Shown here: one piece after another, positions 44,975 through 46,210 of the stretch
Layout of the letters: each line of letters starts with the position of its first letter
How positions within the stretch are numbered: position 1 is the stretch's first letter
From: Halothiobacillus sp.
GTDB taxonomy: Bacteria; Pseudomonadota; Gammaproteobacteria; Halothiobacillales; Halothiobacillaceae
Length of the DNA stretch: 46,210 nt
Assembly (NCBI GenBank): GCA_024636015.1
Contig: JAGXHU010000001.1
Span: 1-46,210 of the forward strand
Reading direction: 5' to 3'
Made by a program: the position numbers and the translations under genes
Notes under the pieces: model-generated
What the model was told of the DNA's origin: nothing
Seen by the model: the letters and a program-made list of their open reading frames with translations, nothing else
Databases searched by the model: none

Positions 44975-46210
44975 ATGATTCAACTCCAGTCCGTCGGTTT
45001 AAGGCGGGGCACGCAACTGCTCCTCGAAAATGCCAATCTCACCCTGCAGCCGGGCTACCGGCTGGGGCTCGTAGGCCGCAATGGCACAGGTAAGTCCAGT
45101 CTTCTGGCTCTGATCGAGGGCACGCTCGCGCCCGATGACGGCGAAATTGAGCGGGCCGGCGGTCAACGCCTGGCCACGGTCGCCCAGGAGATCGAGGATA
45201 TCGAGGTCAGCGCCATCGAGCATGTGCTGTCGGGCGACAGTGAGTGGGACGCGCTCAATACGCAGATCCAGGCGGCCGAGGCCGCGGAAGACGGCATGGC
45301 GCTGGCGACCCTGTACCATGATTTCTCGACGATCGACGGCTTCAGCGCCCGAGCGCGCGGCGCGCGATTGCTCGACGGCCTGGGCTTTGCCCCCGACAGC
45401 ATCGACCGACCGGTACGGTCCTTTTCCGGCGGCTGGCGTATGCGCATCAACTTGGCCCGCGCCCTGCTGGCGCCCAGTGACATCTTGCTGCTCGATGAAC
45501 CCACCAACCACCTGGACCTCGATGCCGTATTCTGGCTGGAACAATGGCTCGTCGGTTATTCGGGCAGTCTGGTGGTGGTCTCGCATGATCGGGATTTCCT
45601 GGATCAGGTCTGCACCCATATCGCCCATCTTGATAACAAAACCCTGACGGTCTACACCGGCAATTACAGTGATTTTGAGATGGCGCGCGCCGAGCGACAA
45701 GCACAAAATCAAGCACTCTCGGCGAAAATAACCCGTGAACGCGCCCATTTGACGGCATTTATCGACCGTTTCCGCGCTCAGGCCTCAAAAGCCAAACAGG
45801 CACAGAGCCGGATCAAGGCCCTGGCGCGACTGCCGATCATGGCGGCCACCCATGCCGACAGCACCTTCACCTTTTCCTTCCGTACGGGCCCGAGTGCGCC
45901 TGATCCACTGCTGACGATGGAACACCTCGCCCTGGGCTACAACGACCTAGCCCTGCTCAAGGACATCACCGCATCGGTGCGTGCCGGGGATCGTATCGGT
46001 CTGCTGGGCGCCAACGGCGCGGGCAAGACCACTCTGATGCGTGCTCTGGCCGGCGCCGAAAAGCCGCTCGGCGGCATCCTGCACTGTTCGCCCGGCGTCC
46101 GTATCGGCTATTACGCCCAGCACCAGCTGGAGCAACTCGACCCGCGCGATACCCCCATCACGGCATTGGAGCGGATTGCCGGCCGCGCCACCACTCAGGA
46201 AGTGCGTAGC
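44975..46210 (+). CDS. yheS: YheS-like ABC-F ATPase, C-terminus cut by window end
   Basis: The first 412 codons are visible, starting MIQLQSVGLRRGTQLLLENA at 44975. The first ATPase domain has Walker A 'GLVGRNGTGKSS', signature 'SFSGGWRMRINLARALL', Walker B 'DILLLDEPTNHLDLDAVFWL' and 'VVVSHDRDFL'. The linker (about 245-300) is charged and helical ('RFRAQASKAKQAQSRIKALA'), as in ABC-F ribosome factors. The second domain begins with 'LLGANGAGKTTLM'. No membrane segments are present. The sequence pattern is closest to YheS among ABC-F members, which act at the ribosomal E site. The gap 44856-44974 contains nothing notable. Confidence 0.88.
   Translation, partial: MIQLQSVGLRRGTQLLLENANLTLQPGYRLGLVGRNGTGKSSLLALIEGTLAPDDGEIERAGGQRLATVAQEIEDIEVSAIEHVLSGDSEWDALNTQIQAAEAAEDGMALATLYHDFSTIDGFSARARGARLLDGLGFAPDSIDRPVRSFSGGWRMRINLARALLAPSDILLLDEPTNHLDLDAVFWLEQWLVGYSGSLVVVSHDRDFLDQVCTHIAHLDNKTLTVYTGNYSDFEMARAERQAQNQALSAKITRERAHLTAFIDRFRAQASKAKQAQSRIKALARLPIMAATHADSTFTFSFRTGPSAPDPLLTMEHLALGYNDLALLKDITASVRAGDRIGLLGANGAGKTTLMRALAGAEKPLGGILHCSPGVRIGYYAQHQLEQLDPRDTPITALERIAGRATTQEVRS

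Overview
The window looks like chromosome of a moderately high-GC gammaproteobacterium. The pairing of a YffB-like gene with dapE, the rplU-rpmA-obgE-proB order, and IspB, LeuA and YheS homologues all fit. Large copper-tolerance and nitrogen-scavenging clusters would suit an environmental bacterium, perhaps a sulfur-oxidiser relative, but that is inference and no genus can be fixed from this sequence alone.

Layout. (1) 1-3.1 kb is a scar of mobile DNA: the 5' end of an IS3-type transposase, a TnsC/TniB-like ATPase cut off by it, a convergent TniQ-like gene, IS21-like end repeats, a Xre/ParS-type antitoxin whose partner seems broken, and a cluster of TAAAGTC-containing repeats touching the nadC start. 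(2) 3.1-6.1 kb holds housekeeping genes: nadC, a small secreted cytochrome c, a YffB/ArsC-like gene and dapE. (3) 6.3-10.7 kb is one giant membrane protein with GAF, PAS, GGDEF, globin-sensor and EAL domains. (4) 11.1-21.9 kb is a nine-gene minus-strand nitrogen operon: ABC transporter (binding protein, permease, ATPase), creatininase-family hydrolase, type III glutamine synthetase, NikR-like regulator, the two urea-carboxylase-associated proteins (carboxyguanidine deiminase type), and a biotin-dependent urea/guanidine carboxylase. No allophanate hydrolase is present. A decayed 3' end of a second proB lies just beyond the operon. Upstream are a sigma-54-type -24/-12 promoter, a candidate NtrC site and a perfect dyad with NikR operator geometry. 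(5) 22.1-26.3 kb is rplU-rpmA-obgE-proB plus an HRI1-like gene, followed by a membrane GGDEF protein to 27.7 kb.

(6) 28-41 kb is a copper/silver region: CopA multicopper oxidase with a methionine-rich tandem repeat, CopB, a SHOCT-domain protein, then CusC-CusB-CusA. Three paralogous secreted cysteine-rich proteins, each exactly 132 aa, are interspersed; two share a duplicated 3' flank. A lower-GC gene for a 178-aa exported protein with an internal duplication sits between those two. (7) 41.2-46.2 kb has ispB, tRNA-Pro(CGG), an Lrp/AsnC regulator divergent from leuA, and a YheS-like ABC-F ATPase cut by the window end.

The most distinctive system is the nitrogen operon. It appears to combine nitrogen-starvation activation (sigma-54/NtrC) with an operon-encoded NikR homologue that keeps three histidine ligands but has Thr in place of the nickel-binding Cys. 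The second is the family of 132-aa Cys-rich proteins tied to copper oxidase and efflux genes. All assignments come from reading sequence by eye; no database search or computation was run.
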